The translations under genes and the position numbers were made by a program. The notes below the pieces were generated by a model. The model searched no databases. It worked only from the letters and a program-made list of their open reading frames with translations, and had not been told where the DNA came from. A stretch of DNA of 64,000 bases from Nostoc sp. CENA543 (GTDB lineage Bacteria > Cyanobacteriota > Cyanobacteriia > Cyanobacteriales > Nostocaceae): positions 6,268,501 through 6,332,500 of the forward strand of contig NZ_CP023278.1 of NCBI RefSeq assembly GCF_002896875.1. Direction: 5' to 3'. This document shows, one piece after another, positions 50,685-57,794 of the stretch (position 1 is the first letter of the stretch; every line of letters starts with the position of its first letter).

Positions 50685-52400
50685 ATGATACAAGTAAATA
50701 AACCCCGTGACATTCAAGTCATGCCCATCGGTACAGACACAACAATTGTGCGATCGCGCAGTTGGTCTAGGTTAAGATTTGAAATTGAATACGCTCTGGC
50801 TAAGGGTACGACTGCTAATTCTTATTTAATTCAAGGTGATAAAGTCGCGTTAATTGACCCGCCTGGGGAAACTTTCACGCAAATTTACTTAGAGGCTTTG
50901 CAGCAAAGATTTGATGTGAAAGCTATTGATTATGTGATTCTCGGTCACGTTAACCCCAACCGCGCCGCTACTTTAAAAGCTTTACTGGAAATTGCACCCC
51001 AAATTACTTTTGTCTGTTCCAACCCAGGGGCGATTAATTTGCGGGGGGCGTTAGAAAATCAAGACTTGCCAATTCTCGTGATGCGGGGGGATGAAACCCT
51101 AGATTTGGGCAAAGGTCATCATCTACAATTCATCCCCACACCCAACCCCCGTTATGCAGATGCTCTCTGCACCTACGACCCCCAAACGGAAATTCTCTAC
51201 TCTGATAAACTATTTGCAGCGCATATTTGCGGCGACCAAGTATTTGATGAAGGTTGGCAATCAATTAATGAAGACCGCCGCTATTATTTTGATTGTGTAA
51301 TAGCACCCCACGCCAAACAAGTTGACACAGCCCTCGATAAACTCGCTGATTTACCCGTGCGGATGTACGCTACCGGACACGGGCCGATAGTGCGTTATGG
51401 CTTAATTGAACTAACTCACGCCTACCGAGAATGGATTCAACAACAAGCTTCGGCTGACTTGACAGTAGCGTTAATTTATGCTTCGGCTTATGGAAATACA
51501 GCGACTTTGGCACAGGCGATCGCGCGTGGTATTACTAAAGCTGGGGTTGCTGTGGAGTCAATTAACTGCGAATTCACTGAACCGGAGGAAATTCGGGCGG
51601 CGGTGGAAAAATCGGCTGGCTTTGTCATTGGTTCACCTACCCTTGGTGGTCATGCACCTACACCCGTACAAACAGCGTTAGGAATTGTGTTATCTACCGC
51701 CACTAACAATAAACTAGCTGGTGTATTTGGTTCGTTTGGCTGGAGTGGGGAAGCCGTCGATTTAATTGAAAGCCGACTCAAAGACGCAGGTTATCGTTTT
51801 GGTTTTGATACCATCCGCGTCAAGTTCAAACCCAATGAAGCAACTTTGCAATTATGTGAAGAAGCGGGAACTGACTTTGCCCAAGCTTTGAAGAAAGCCA
51901 AGAAAGTCCGTACCACCAGCCAACCCGCCACCAACGTCGAACAAGCAGTGGGACGCATTGTGGGTTCGTTGTGTGTTGTCACCGCCAAGCAAGGGGAAGT
52001 ATCTAGTGCAATGTTAGCCTCTTGGGTAGCGCAAGCCAGCTTTAATCCTCCAGGTTTAACTATTGCTGTGGCTAAAGATAGAGCAGTAGAAAGCTTGACA
52101 CACTCAGGGAATCAATTCGTTCTCAACGTTTTGAAAGAAGGGAATCATTTAGGCTTGATGAAACATTTCCTCAAACCCTTTGGCCCTGCACAAGACAGAT
52201 TTGCTGATGTAGCGACGGAAGAAGCTGTTAACGGTAGTCCCATCCTCAAAGATGCACTAGCGTATTTAGAATGCTCAGTGCAGAACCGGATGGAATCAGG
52301 CGATCATTGGTTAGTGTATGCGACTGTGGATAATGGCCGGGTGTTAAATCAGGATGGTGTGACAGCCGTGCATCATCGTAAGTCAGGTAATCATTATTAA
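50685..52400 (+). CDS. flv1: Flavodiiron protein, Flv1 type (non-canonical iron ligands)
   Basis: A 571-residue class C flavodiiron protein with the same three domains as the 42693 gene. The iron-site motif is H88-x-N90-x-N92-R93 (GHVNPNRAA), so most acidic/His ligands are replaced, as in Flv1/Flv4-type subunits that act with Flv3/Flv2. The pair likely forms a heteromer reducing O2. It is separated from its partner by about 6 kb of accessory genes. Confidence 0.92.
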   Translation: MIQVNKPRDIQVMPIGTDTTIVRSRSWSRLRFEIEYALAKGTTANSYLIQGDKVALIDPPGETFTQIYLEALQQRFDVKAIDYVILGHVNPNRAATLKALLEIAPQITFVCSNPGAINLRGALENQDLPILVMRGDETLDLGKGHHLQFIPTPNPRYADALCTYDPQTEILYSDKLFAAHICGDQVFDEGWQSINEDRRYYFDCVIAPHAKQVDTALDKLADLPVRMYATGHGPIVRYGLIELTHAYREWIQQQASADLTVALIYASAYGNTATLAQAIARGITKAGVAVESINCEFTEPEEIRAAVEKSAGFVIGSPTLGGHAPTPVQTALGIVLSTATNNKLAGVFGSFGWSGEAVDLIESRLKDAGYRFGFDTIRVKFKPNEATLQLCEEAGTDFAQALKKAKKVRTTSQPATNVEQAVGRIVGSLCVVTAKQGEVSSAMLASWVAQASFNPPGLTIAVAKDRAVESLTHSGNQFVLNVLKEGNHLGLMKHFLKPFGPAQDRFADVATEEAVNGSPILKDALAYLECSVQNRMESGDHWLVYATVDNGRVLNQDGVTAVHHRKSGNHY

Positions 52401-52562
52401 ATGGGCATGGGGTTATATTGGCACAACTTTCAATGGCAACCAGACCCGTTACCAGAAGATAGACAGCGCGGATATTACACAATTAAGTTTCGGGGTAAGG
52501 GTGGCAAGTACCAAGAAATTGGCTTAGACCACCAGACATCTTCGTTGCTCAAAAAATACTGA
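52401..52562 (+). CDS. Possible small protein immediately after flv1 (53 aa)
   Basis: An ATG directly abuts the flv1 stop (TAAATG) and opens a 53-codon frame (MGMGLYWHNFQWQPDPLPED then RQRGYYTIKFRGKGGKYQEI). The composition is protein-like (aromatic and charged), but no family was recognised; it could be a remnant of a larger gene. Confidence 0.35.
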   Translation: MGMGLYWHNFQWQPDPLPEDRQRGYYTIKFRGKGGKYQEIGLDHQTSSLLKKY

Positions 52563-52689
52563 CGGATGGCTAGTGATAAGATGCCAGTATTCCCCAATAT
52601 GTCACCCAACCAAAAAAAACGGGGGTTGCCGTTGAGCTTTTAGACTCGCTACCGCTACGCGATCGCTCTAATAACGCTATATATAAGTT

Positions 52690-53103
52690 ATGCTGCAAAT
52701 CTCTAATAAAATCACTATCCCCGATAGCGAACTCGAAATGAGCGCGATTCGTTCTCAAGGAGCAGGGGGTCAAAACGTCAACAAGGTTTCTACTGCCATT
52801 CACTTACGTTTTAACATTGAGGCTTCATCATTACCCACTTTCTACAAAGAACAGCTTTTGAAACTGAATGACCGACGCATTACCCAAGAAGGGGTTATTG
52901 TCATCAAATCTCAAGAACATCGCAGCCAAGAGCAAAACCGTGAGGAAGCTTTAGAACGACTCAAAGAACTGATTAAAAGCGCAGTTGTAATCAAGAGAAA
53001 ACGCAAACCCACCAAACCAACTCGCAGTTCTCACTCCAAACGTCTTGACAGTAAAACTAAGCGAGGACAAATTAAGTCCATGAGAAGGCAGATCATTGAT
53101 TAA
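52690..53103 (+). CDS. arfB: Alternative ribosome-rescue factor B (peptidyl-tRNA hydrolase)
   Basis: A 137-residue YaeJ/ArfB protein: RSQGAGGQNVNKVSTAIHLR with GGQ at 26-28 and a basic C-terminal tail (KRKRKPTKPTRSSHSKRLDS) that enters the empty mRNA channel. It frees stalled ribosomes by hydrolysing peptidyl-tRNA. Length is normal. Confidence 0.95.
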   Translation: MLQISNKITIPDSELEMSAIRSQGAGGQNVNKVSTAIHLRFNIEASSLPTFYKEQLLKLNDRRITQEGVIVIKSQEHRSQEQNREEALERLKELIKSAVVIKRKRKPTKPTRSSHSKRLDSKTKRGQIKSMRRQIID

Positions 53104-53122
53104 AGTATGATCCTCTTCAACC

Positions 53123-53152
53123 AAAAACCCAGCCGGAATGACTGGGCTTTTG
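53123..53152 (+). terminator. Terminator after arfB
   Basis: AAAAACCCAG and CTGGGCTTTT pair around CCGGAATGA, then GTTGGGG. The hairpin starts about 20 bp after the arfB stop. The adjacent AGCC..GGCT context lengthens the stem. Confidence 0.7.
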
Positions 53153-53452
53153 TTGGGGTTATCTTCCCCAGGGTAATTTATAGAAGTTATTGATAAGTCG
53201 CTTTACTAATAATGACTACCACGCTTAAATAGCAAATTCCAGAAAATTAGAGACTTCCAAAGAAGAAATTATTTTAATTTTGGCACGATGAACCCAAAAG
53301 GGGCTTTGACTTGTGTTGAAAGTAGGGAATAGGGAAAAACCTGTCTGATTTAGGATTTTTTGAGAACTTTTTAACTCAACAATACATCCTCTGCTAGATT
53401 TGGGAAGCTCACTGATTTGAGACTATGTATATATACATACATAAATTCAAAG
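53153..53452. other. Intergenic region after arfB
   Basis: About 300 bp of AT-rich DNA with a GAGACTTCCAAAG piece near 53250 that weakly resembles the end of the 26159 element, and a TATATATACATACATA run just before the next gene. No gene was seen. Confidence 0.5.
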
Positions 53453-54472
53453 ATGAGAGTTAGCATCCAGAAGACAATAGATATTCTTGAGAAAATTAAT
53501 CAATCAGAGTCAGGAGTTGGACTCAGGAACGAAGCTTGTCGTTCCAAATTCTTTATTTATCCCCACACTACATCCAAAGTTTGTCTCTTCCTGCATGGCT
53601 TTACGGCAGGCCCATATCAATTTGAGCCACTTGGCAAAGCTTTATTTAGTCAAGGATACAATGTCTTAGTTCCCTTACAACCAGGTCACGGACTAGCAGG
53701 AGATTGGAATCGTCAAAACCCTCCCCCACTCCCAACAGATATTAAGACTTATCAAGAGTTTGTACTGGAGTGGTTGCAGATTGCCAAAACCCTTGGTGAA
53801 CAAGTCGTAGTCGGTGGATTATCCACGGGAGGAACTTTAGCGGCTTGGCTAGGATTGGAATATCCCCAACAAGTTGAACGGGCTTTATTGTTTACGCCTT
53901 ATTTAGCTAATCGAAATTTTTTATTTACTATATTAATTAAAATTTTGCCAATTTACTTTGAGTGGTTCAACAAAGACGCATCTGGTAATTTTGGTTATAA
54001 AGGTTTTCGGATTCCAGCACTACGCATATTTTTAGAATTGGGAGAACGGCTTTTCCAACAGGCTCAAACTCATACTTCTGCACCTATTTTAATGGTGTGT
54101 AGTGAGAGCGATCGCGCTGTTAGTCTCTCTAAACAGCAGGATTATTTCACAATGATACTCAAGCAGCAGCCGAAATCCTGGTATTACTGCTTTGATGAAT
54201 CCCTAGAAATTGAACATCGAATGATGACCAAAATGGAAGATAATGATTATGAGGAACTAGTAATTACCTTAGCCAAAGTATTTGTAGAGAGTGATTTAAC
54301 TTGGCAACAGTTTCAGGAAATGGCAATGAGGATAATACAGGGAAAATCCTATTACCCAATTCAGCAAAAATTGAAACTTGATCCTCAAGCTTTCCAACAG
54401 CTATCTGCAATGATGACTCGACGTTTTGGTTGTGATGATCTCAAATGTATCAATCCGAATCTTAAAGTTTAG
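53453..54472 (+). CDS. Alpha/beta hydrolase (carboxylesterase/lipase-like)
   Basis: A 339-residue hydrolase from the ATG at 53453 (a TTG at 53417 is an unlikely extension). The lipase pattern LFLHGFTAGPYQFEPLGKAL, PGHG, the nucleophile in GGLSTGGTLAAWL, the acid in CSESDRAVS and a histidine in EIEHRMM are present. It resembles monoacylglycerol-lipase/carboxylesterase types. The C-terminal 70 residues (QQLSAMMTRRFGCDDLKCIN) are extra and unassigned. Standalone. Confidence 0.88.
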   Translation: MRVSIQKTIDILEKINQSESGVGLRNEACRSKFFIYPHTTSKVCLFLHGFTAGPYQFEPLGKALFSQGYNVLVPLQPGHGLAGDWNRQNPPPLPTDIKTYQEFVLEWLQIAKTLGEQVVVGGLSTGGTLAAWLGLEYPQQVERALLFTPYLANRNFLFTILIKILPIYFEWFNKDASGNFGYKGFRIPALRIFLELGERLFQQAQTHTSAPILMVCSESDRAVSLSKQQDYFTMILKQQPKSWYYCFDESLEIEHRMMTKMEDNDYEELVITLAKVFVESDLTWQQFQEMAMRIIQGKSYYPIQQKLKLDPQAFQQLSAMMTRRFGCDDLKCINPNLKV

Positions 54473-54785
54473 ATACACAATATTTTTTGCAATTAACCCT
54501 AATCCCTATTAGGGATTGAAACTTGTGCAGATTAAGCGATCACGATCACCGAAGGCGGGTCTTTGACGTTTAAGTATTACTCATGGGGATAAGGGCTGAT
54601 TTAAAGCTGTGATAAAGATTACTTGAAATACTAGTGTTCATATAAGGAATGTGTGATGATAACCTCGTTCAAGATTAGACTTGGCAAACTTTGCCCAGAA
54701 TACCCAGAAAACTATGATTTTTAGGGGGCTGGCAAGCAAAGAGACTTACTAATGCTGAGTTGGCAATATAACGAGGTATAAAGCC
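54473..54785. other. Intergenic region with solitary CRISPR-type repeat
   Basis: A 313-bp gap that holds one CRISPR-like repeat at 54486-54522 and otherwise no gene. No second repeat or spacer array follows within 250 bp. Confidence 0.6.
54486..54522 (+). repeat. Solitary CRISPR-type repeat
   Basis: TTTGCAATTAACCCTAATCC-CTATTAGGGATTGAAAC has the length (37 nt), the perfect inner palindrome AATCCCTATTAGGGATT and the ATTGAAAC end of cyanobacterial CRISPR repeats. It occurs once and no cas gene is in the window, so it is an orphan unit (relict, or an anchor from a lost array). Confidence 0.65.
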
Positions 54786-55862
54786 ATGAATTTTCTCTCC
54801 TCAAAGAAGCAATCATCAATGGCTATAGTTGGGGCATTGATGATAACTCTAGGAGTAGAGCGAAGTGCTGCGGCCGCTACATTCAACCCTGCTCCTATTT
54901 TCGATAGCGCAGCTAACTACGTTACCACGATTCCTAGAAGTGATGGTGGTGTAGATGCTGCTTATATCTATTACCCAGTTGTTTCCAATACCGATAAGAG
55001 TTCACTGCCCATTGCTTTGTTCTTGCAAGGTGCGCTGGTTGACAAGTCCGACTACTCAACGTTCGCTAGCACCGTGGCTCGTTATGGGTTTGTAGTAGTC
55101 GTACCTAATCACATCAGAACTGCAATCAGTCCAATGGGTGCAGTTACAGGATTGCTCGCTGAACAGCAGCAGGTAAATGATGTTCTGACTTATATGCAGA
55201 GTGAGAAATCTCAGGGAACATCACCTGTTGCTAATCTACTTGACCCCAGTACCCTAGTCTTGCTTGGTCACTCATTTGGAGGAGCAGTAGGAATTGCTGC
55301 AATTCAGGGTGACTGTTTTTTTGTTTTATGTACGAAAGATTTTAATCGACCTGATGAATTGAAGGCTGGGGTGTTTTATGGTACTAACTTCCGGATCGGC
55401 CAAAGTAGTGGAGGGCTGCCGATTATTGACAACGATGACATACCTATTGCTCTAGTGCAGGGTAATCTAGATAGTGTGGCAACTCCCGCTAATGCTCAAG
55501 AAACATACGCAGGCATTCAAGACCCTCCCAAGGCGTTTATCACCATTCCTGGTGCTAACCACTATGGCATTACCAATGAAGATAATCTCCTACGTGAACC
55601 TATTAGACCAACGCTAGGGCAAGATGTGGCAATTGAAACCATTGCCCGTTGGAGTGCGCTTTTTTTACGCGGAACTGTACTCAACGACAAAGGAGCATTT
55701 GATTATGTATTCAACTCAGGTGATGCGTTAGATCCAAATGTCAATGTGGAGAGCGTTACAAAACCTATACCTGAATACACTTCTGTAGTTAGCTTGCTGG
55801 GATTAGGGGTAATAGGTGCAAGTTCACTGCTAACACGTAAGCAGAAATCAGTAATAAAATAA
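54786..55862 (+). CDS. Secreted alpha/beta hydrolase with PEP-CTERM-like anchor
   Basis: A 358-residue secreted hydrolase. A signal segment covers about 12-32. The catalytic serine is S163 in LLGHSFGGAVG, the acid in VQGNLDSVATP and the histidine in PGANHYG, a chlorophyllase/dienelactone-hydrolase-like triad. The C-terminus (PIPEYTSVVSLLGLGVIGAS-SLLTRKQK) looks like a PEP-CTERM sorting signal with a shifted PEP (IPE). It is followed by a strong terminator. Substrate unknown. Confidence 0.88.
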   Translation: MNFLSSKKQSSMAIVGALMITLGVERSAAAATFNPAPIFDSAANYVTTIPRSDGGVDAAYIYYPVVSNTDKSSLPIALFLQGALVDKSDYSTFASTVARYGFVVVVPNHIRTAISPMGAVTGLLAEQQQVNDVLTYMQSEKSQGTSPVANLLDPSTLVLLGHSFGGAVGIAAIQGDCFFVLCTKDFNRPDELKAGVFYGTNFRIGQSSGGLPIIDNDDIPIALVQGNLDSVATPANAQETYAGIQDPPKAFITIPGANHYGITNEDNLLREPIRPTLGQDVAIETIARWSALFLRGTVLNDKGAFDYVFNSGDALDPNVNVESVTKPIPEYTSVVSLLGLGVIGASSLLTRKQKSVIK

Positions 55863-55886
55863 ACACAGTGATAAATTTGTTATCCA

Positions 55887-55914
55887 CCCTCAGCTACCCA
55901 GTGAGGGTTTTTCG
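55887..55914 (+). terminator. Rho-independent terminator
   Basis: ACCCTCA (55887-55893) pairs with TGAGGGT (55903-55909), followed by TTTT, 25 bp after the hydrolase stop. Confidence 0.8.
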
Positions 55915-55965
55915 TTTGAACTGATGAAATACTGGCCTTAGCAACTGGCGAGCCGGTGGGCGGTT

Positions 55966-56052
55966 ATACCAATTCACAAAAAATGTGATTCAAATGCAAA
56001 CGCCAAAAGCTATGCTGAGTCCCATTTTCTTAATTTTGAATTTTGAATTGGT
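55966..56052. repeat. MITE-like element with ACCAATTC ends
   Basis: ACCAATTC and GAATTGGT bound about 87 bp that end in TTTTGAATTTTGAATT. Ends match the element at 12297-12399 (ATACCAATTC). Noncoding. Confidence 0.65.
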
Positions 56053-56391
56053 CTTACGCGATCGCTATCCAATAAGAAACTGTGTGCTGGACAAACACAT
56101 ACTACAACTGTATTATTTAAAATAGTCTTGATTACAAATACTACAAACCTTCAATGACCAGCAGACTCTCCTCAACCATTAGCGCGGTGCATTGCCAACC
56201 CAGCAAGGGTTTAGGCAGAGCGGCTGCGCTATTTGCGTTTGAGCAAATGTATCTGTTCATTGGCGATAAATCTATAGACATTGGCTTTTTTGGAGCGTTA
56301 GCCTGTTGGCTGAATCCAGAGCAACTGAAGGAAAGCGGGAAGTGTAAATGTCTCATAGCACCCACATAGAGCAAAAAGTATCAACTACCTC
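56053..56391. other. Region before the tRNA array, uncertain ORF
   Basis: A 71-codon open frame (56154-56369, plus) begins with MTSRLSSTISAVHCQPSKGL and is followed by a strong terminator, but it has no recognised family and an equally long frame exists on the other strand (56141-56374). I do not call either as a gene. No other structure was seen. Confidence 0.35.
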
Positions 56392-56431
56392 ACCCCCGCT
56401 TCTTTTCACCAGAGGCGGGGGTTATTTTTTT
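56392..56431 (+). terminator. Rho-independent terminator before tRNA array
   Basis: ACCCCCGC (56392-56399) pairs with GCGGGGGT (56415-56422), followed by TATTTTTTT. It ends some transcript entering from the left and isolates the tRNA array promoter. Confidence 0.85.
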
Positions 56432-56509
56432 AAGAGTGATGTCTGACGACAAGCCGCGAACGCGTCTACACGTGCCTTCTACTTCTGAAAAAAATTTTGT
56501 AGTACACCC

Positions 56510-56538
56510 TTGACACTTTTGTAATACTTATGTAGCAT
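56510..56538 (+). promoter_or_regulatory. Sigma-70-type promoter for tRNA array
   Basis: TTGACA (56510-56515), 17-bp spacer, TAGCAT (56533-56538). The first tRNA starts 88 bp beyond the -10 box. This is the only consensus-like promoter seen before the array, and it lies just after a terminator. Confidence 0.6.
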
Positions 56539-56625
56539 AAATGTAGTAAAGCAATCAAGCCTCTCAAAAAGGCAGAGAGCAAACACTATCAGAACCATGA
56601 AAACTAAATAATTGCCACCCAACGT

Positions 56626-56723
56626 GGGGGTGTAGCTTAGTCCGGTTTAAAGCAGTCGCCTGTCGAGCGAAAGAACGTGTGTACCTTTCGGGAAGGCTTT
56701 GCCAACAAATCCCATCATCCCCA
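56626..56723 (+). tRNA. tRNA-Asp (GTC), with 23-nt T-loop insertion
   Basis: The acceptor arms GGGGGTG/CATCCCC pair. The D arm is GCTT/AAGC. The anticodon loop CTGTCGA gives GTC. Positions 56683-56705 are an extra block (ACCTTTCGGGAAGGCTTTGC-CAA) after T54; the loop resumes with CAAAT. The T stem GTGTG/CCCAT has a mismatch. Without the insertion it is a tRNA of ordinary length, first of the array. Confidence 0.75.
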
Positions 56724-56726
56724 TGT

Positions 56727-56804
56727 AGCCTTGTGGACAAAAAGATTAAGTCGCTTTGATTCTCAGTCAGAGAGAAGCGGGTGCAACTCCCGTCGAGGCT
56801 TCCA
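56727..56804 (+). tRNA. tRNA-Glu-like (CTC), unusual body
   Basis: The acceptor AGCCTTG pairs with CGAGGCT; T plus CCA is encoded after it. The anticodon arm has an extra pair, TTTGA-TTCTCAG-TCAGA, giving CTC. The D loop lacks GG and the T loop is TGCAACT in place of TTC. Its general shape resembles the tRNA-Glu (TTC) at 56993 but function is doubtful. It starts 3 bp after the previous tRNA. Confidence 0.6.
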
Positions 56805-56809
56805 AACAT

Positions 56810-56906
56810 TGCAGTGTAGCTTAATGGCAAAGCCCCAAGCTCATAACTTGGTAAATGTGGGTACCCTTCGGGATGCCTACGGCTACAACTCCCACCACTG
56901 CAACCA
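56810..56906 (+). tRNA. tRNA-Met (CAT), with 23-nt T-loop insertion, CCA encoded
   Basis: TGCAGTG/CACTGCA acceptor and CCAAG-CTCATAA-CTTGG anticodon arm give CAT. The T stem GTGGG/CCCAC is perfect, but after T54 there is an extra 23-nt block (56863-56885, ACCCTTCGGGATGCCTACGG-CTA) before CAACT. A + CCA is encoded. Elongator Met or Ile2 (lysidine) cannot be decided. Confidence 0.78.
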
Positions 56907-56909
56907 AAT

Positions 56910-56981
56910 GCAGGGATGGTGTAATTGGCAACACCAGAGTCTCCAAAACTGTTGTTCTGGGTTCAAGTTCTAATCCTTGCG
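56910..56981 (+). tRNA. tRNA-Trp (CCA)
   Basis: Acceptor GCAGGGA/TCCTTGC, anticodon loop CTCCAAA (CCA), anticodon stem AGAGT/ACTGT with one mismatch, T loop TTCAAGT with a weak T stem (CTGGG/TCTAA). No insertion and no encoded CCA. It begins 3 bp after the previous tRNA's CCA. Confidence 0.7.
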
Positions 56982-56992
56982 TTCTACTCTCT

Positions 56993-57065
56993 GCCCCTGT
57001 GGACAAATGGTTAAGTCGCTGCTCTTTCAAAGCGGAAATTGCGGGTTCAAATCCCGCCAGGGGAA
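56993..57065 (+). tRNA. tRNA-Glu (TTC)
   Basis: Anticodon arm CTGCT-CTTTCAA-AGCGG gives TTC. The T arm GCGGG-TTCAAAT-CCCGC is perfect. Acceptor GCCCCTG/CAGGGGA pairs except the first position. D loop AAATGGTTAA contains GG. No insertion. Confidence 0.8.
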
Positions 57066-57078
57066 TTATTCACCTTAT

Positions 57079-57152
57079 CCCCTGGTAGCTCAGTTGGTAG
57101 TAGCGTCTGTTTGAAAAACAGAAGGTCGTCAGTTCGATTCTGACCTGGGGGA
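57079..57152 (+). tRNA. tRNA-Phe (GAA)
   Basis: Acceptor CCCCTGG/CTGGGGG with two G-T pairs, anticodon arm TCTGT-TTGAAAA-ACAGA (GAA), T arm GTCAG-TTCGATT-CTGAC. No insertion. This is the most normal member of the array. Confidence 0.88.
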
Positions 57153-57161
57153 CTGGCACAT

Positions 57162-57259
57162 TGCCCCATAGCTTAATGGCAGAGCAAGTGGCTGTTAACC
57201 GCGAGGCTGTAGGTACCCTTCAGGAACGCTTACGCGAACGAGTCCTACTGGGGCAGCCA
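57162..57259 (+). tRNA. tRNA-Asn (GTT), with 24-nt T-loop insertion, CCA encoded
   Basis: Perfect acceptor TGCCCCA/TGGGGCA with G + CCA. Anticodon loop CTGTTAA gives GTT. The T stem GTAGG/CCTAC is intact. After T54 there is an insert of 24 nt (57215-57238, ACCCTTCAGGAACGCTTACG-CGAA), then CGAGT. Confidence 0.8.
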
Positions 57260-57262
57260 TTA

Positions 57263-57403
57263 ATTGCCGAGTGGATGAATTGGTAGAGTCACCTGTCTCT
57301 GAAACAGGAATTTGTAGGTACCCTACCCTTCTCTACGAGAGACTGCGCCAACGGGAACGCTCTGCGAACGGGAAGCAAGCTACAACTCCTGTCGGGAGTA
57401 CCA
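57263..57403 (+). tRNA. tRNA-Gln-like (CTG), with 63-nt T-loop insertion
   Basis: Anticodon arm CCTGT-CTCTGAA-ACAGG gives CTG. The 5' half (GTGGATGAATTGGTAGA) resembles tRNA-Leu sequences, so this may be a chimera or a decayed Leu. The T loop carries a 63-nt block (57320-57382) of short hairpins starting ACCCTACCCTTC and ending GCTA, then CAACT-CCTGT; CGGGAGT A CCA ends it. The acceptor has one mismatch. Confidence 0.6.
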
Positions 57404-57406
57404 ATT

Positions 57407-57445
57407 GGGTCGTTGGCAGAGCGGATAAATAACGCCCTTGTGTAT
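57407..57445 (+). pseudogene. Truncated tRNA (5' half)
   Basis: GGGTCGTTGGCAGAGCGGAT-AAATAACGCCCTTGTG looks like the acceptor/D-arm half of a tRNA and stops about 5 bp before the next tRNA. There is no anticodon or 3' half. Confidence 0.5.
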
Positions 57446-57521
57446 GGGGTATTGGCATAGCGGCAAGTGCATCGGACTTTTAATCCGACTTAGACAGGTT
57501 CGACTCCTGTATACCCCACCA
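57446..57521 (+). tRNA. tRNA-Lys (TTT), CCA encoded
   Basis: Perfect acceptor GGGGTAT/ATACCCC, A + CCA encoded. Anticodon arm CGGA-CTTTTAA-TCCG gives TTT. T arm ACAGG-TTCGACT-CCTGT. No insertion. Confidence 0.88.
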
Positions 57522-57527
57522 AATTTT

Positions 57528-57601
57528 ACCCCTGTGATGCAATTGGCAGACATGACCTGCTTAAAACGGGTTTTCTACAGGTTCAAATCCTGTCAGGGGT
57601 A
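57528..57601 (+). tRNA. tRNA with Leu anticodon (TAA) on a short-variable-arm body
   Basis: Perfect acceptor ACCCCTG/CAGGGGT, anticodon arm ACCTG-CTTAAAA-CGGGT giving TAA, T arm ACAGG-TTCAAAT-CCTGT. The variable region is only 5 nt (TTTCT), whereas tRNA-Leu is normally class II with a long arm, so identity as a Leu acceptor is doubtful. Confidence 0.72.
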
Positions 57602-57610
57602 TCAACTTAT

Positions 57611-57710
57611 GGGAGTGTCGCCTAATGGATGGGCATCGTTCGCGTTAGCGTCTCCGAAGGAGAATCTTCTAAATCGACCGATGTAGGTTCAAGTCCTACC
57701 ACTTCTGCCA
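57611..57710 (+). tRNA. tRNA-Arg (TCT), with 25-nt insertion in the anticodon stem, CCA encoded
   Basis: Acceptor GGGAGTG/CACTTCT, G + CCA. T arm GTAGG-TTCAAGT-CCTAC. The anticodon loop CTTCTAA (TCT) is followed by ATCGA, whose partner TCGAT is split: TCG, then 25 nt (57639-57663, TTCGCGTTAGCGTCTCCGAA-GGAGA), then AT. Removing the block restores a perfect 5-bp stem; with it the stem cannot form normally. Confidence 0.78.
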
Positions 57711-57715
57711 AATAT

Positions 57716-57788
57716 GGGTCTGTAGCTTAATTGGGAAAGCGTCTGCCTTGCAAGCAGAAAGATGTCGGTTCAAATCCGACCAGTATCC
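57716..57788 (+). tRNA. tRNA-Ala (TGC) with altered acceptor stem
   Basis: Anticodon arm TCTGC-CTTGCAA-GCAGA gives TGC and T arm GTCGG-TTCAAAT-CCGAC is perfect. The acceptor GGGTCTG/CAGTATC has mismatches at positions 3 and 4, so the G3-U70 pair that marks tRNA-Ala is missing. It may be non-functional or misacylated. Confidence 0.75.
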
Positions 57789-57794
57789 ACTTAT

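Noticed and set aside
56683-56705. Inserts considered as group I introns
   Set aside because: They are 23-63 nt, lack the catalytic core, and known cyanobacterial tRNA group I introns lie in the anticodon loop or stem and are about 200-300 nt.
57320-57382. 63-nt T-loop block considered as a long variable arm of a class II tRNA
   Set aside because: It lies inside the T loop, after GTAGG-T and before CAACT-CCTGT, not between anticodon and T stems.
56564-57686. Several open reading frames of 70-100 codons across the tRNA array
   Set aside because: They fall on tRNA sequences in varied frames on both strands, have no protein family character and disappear once the tRNAs are placed.
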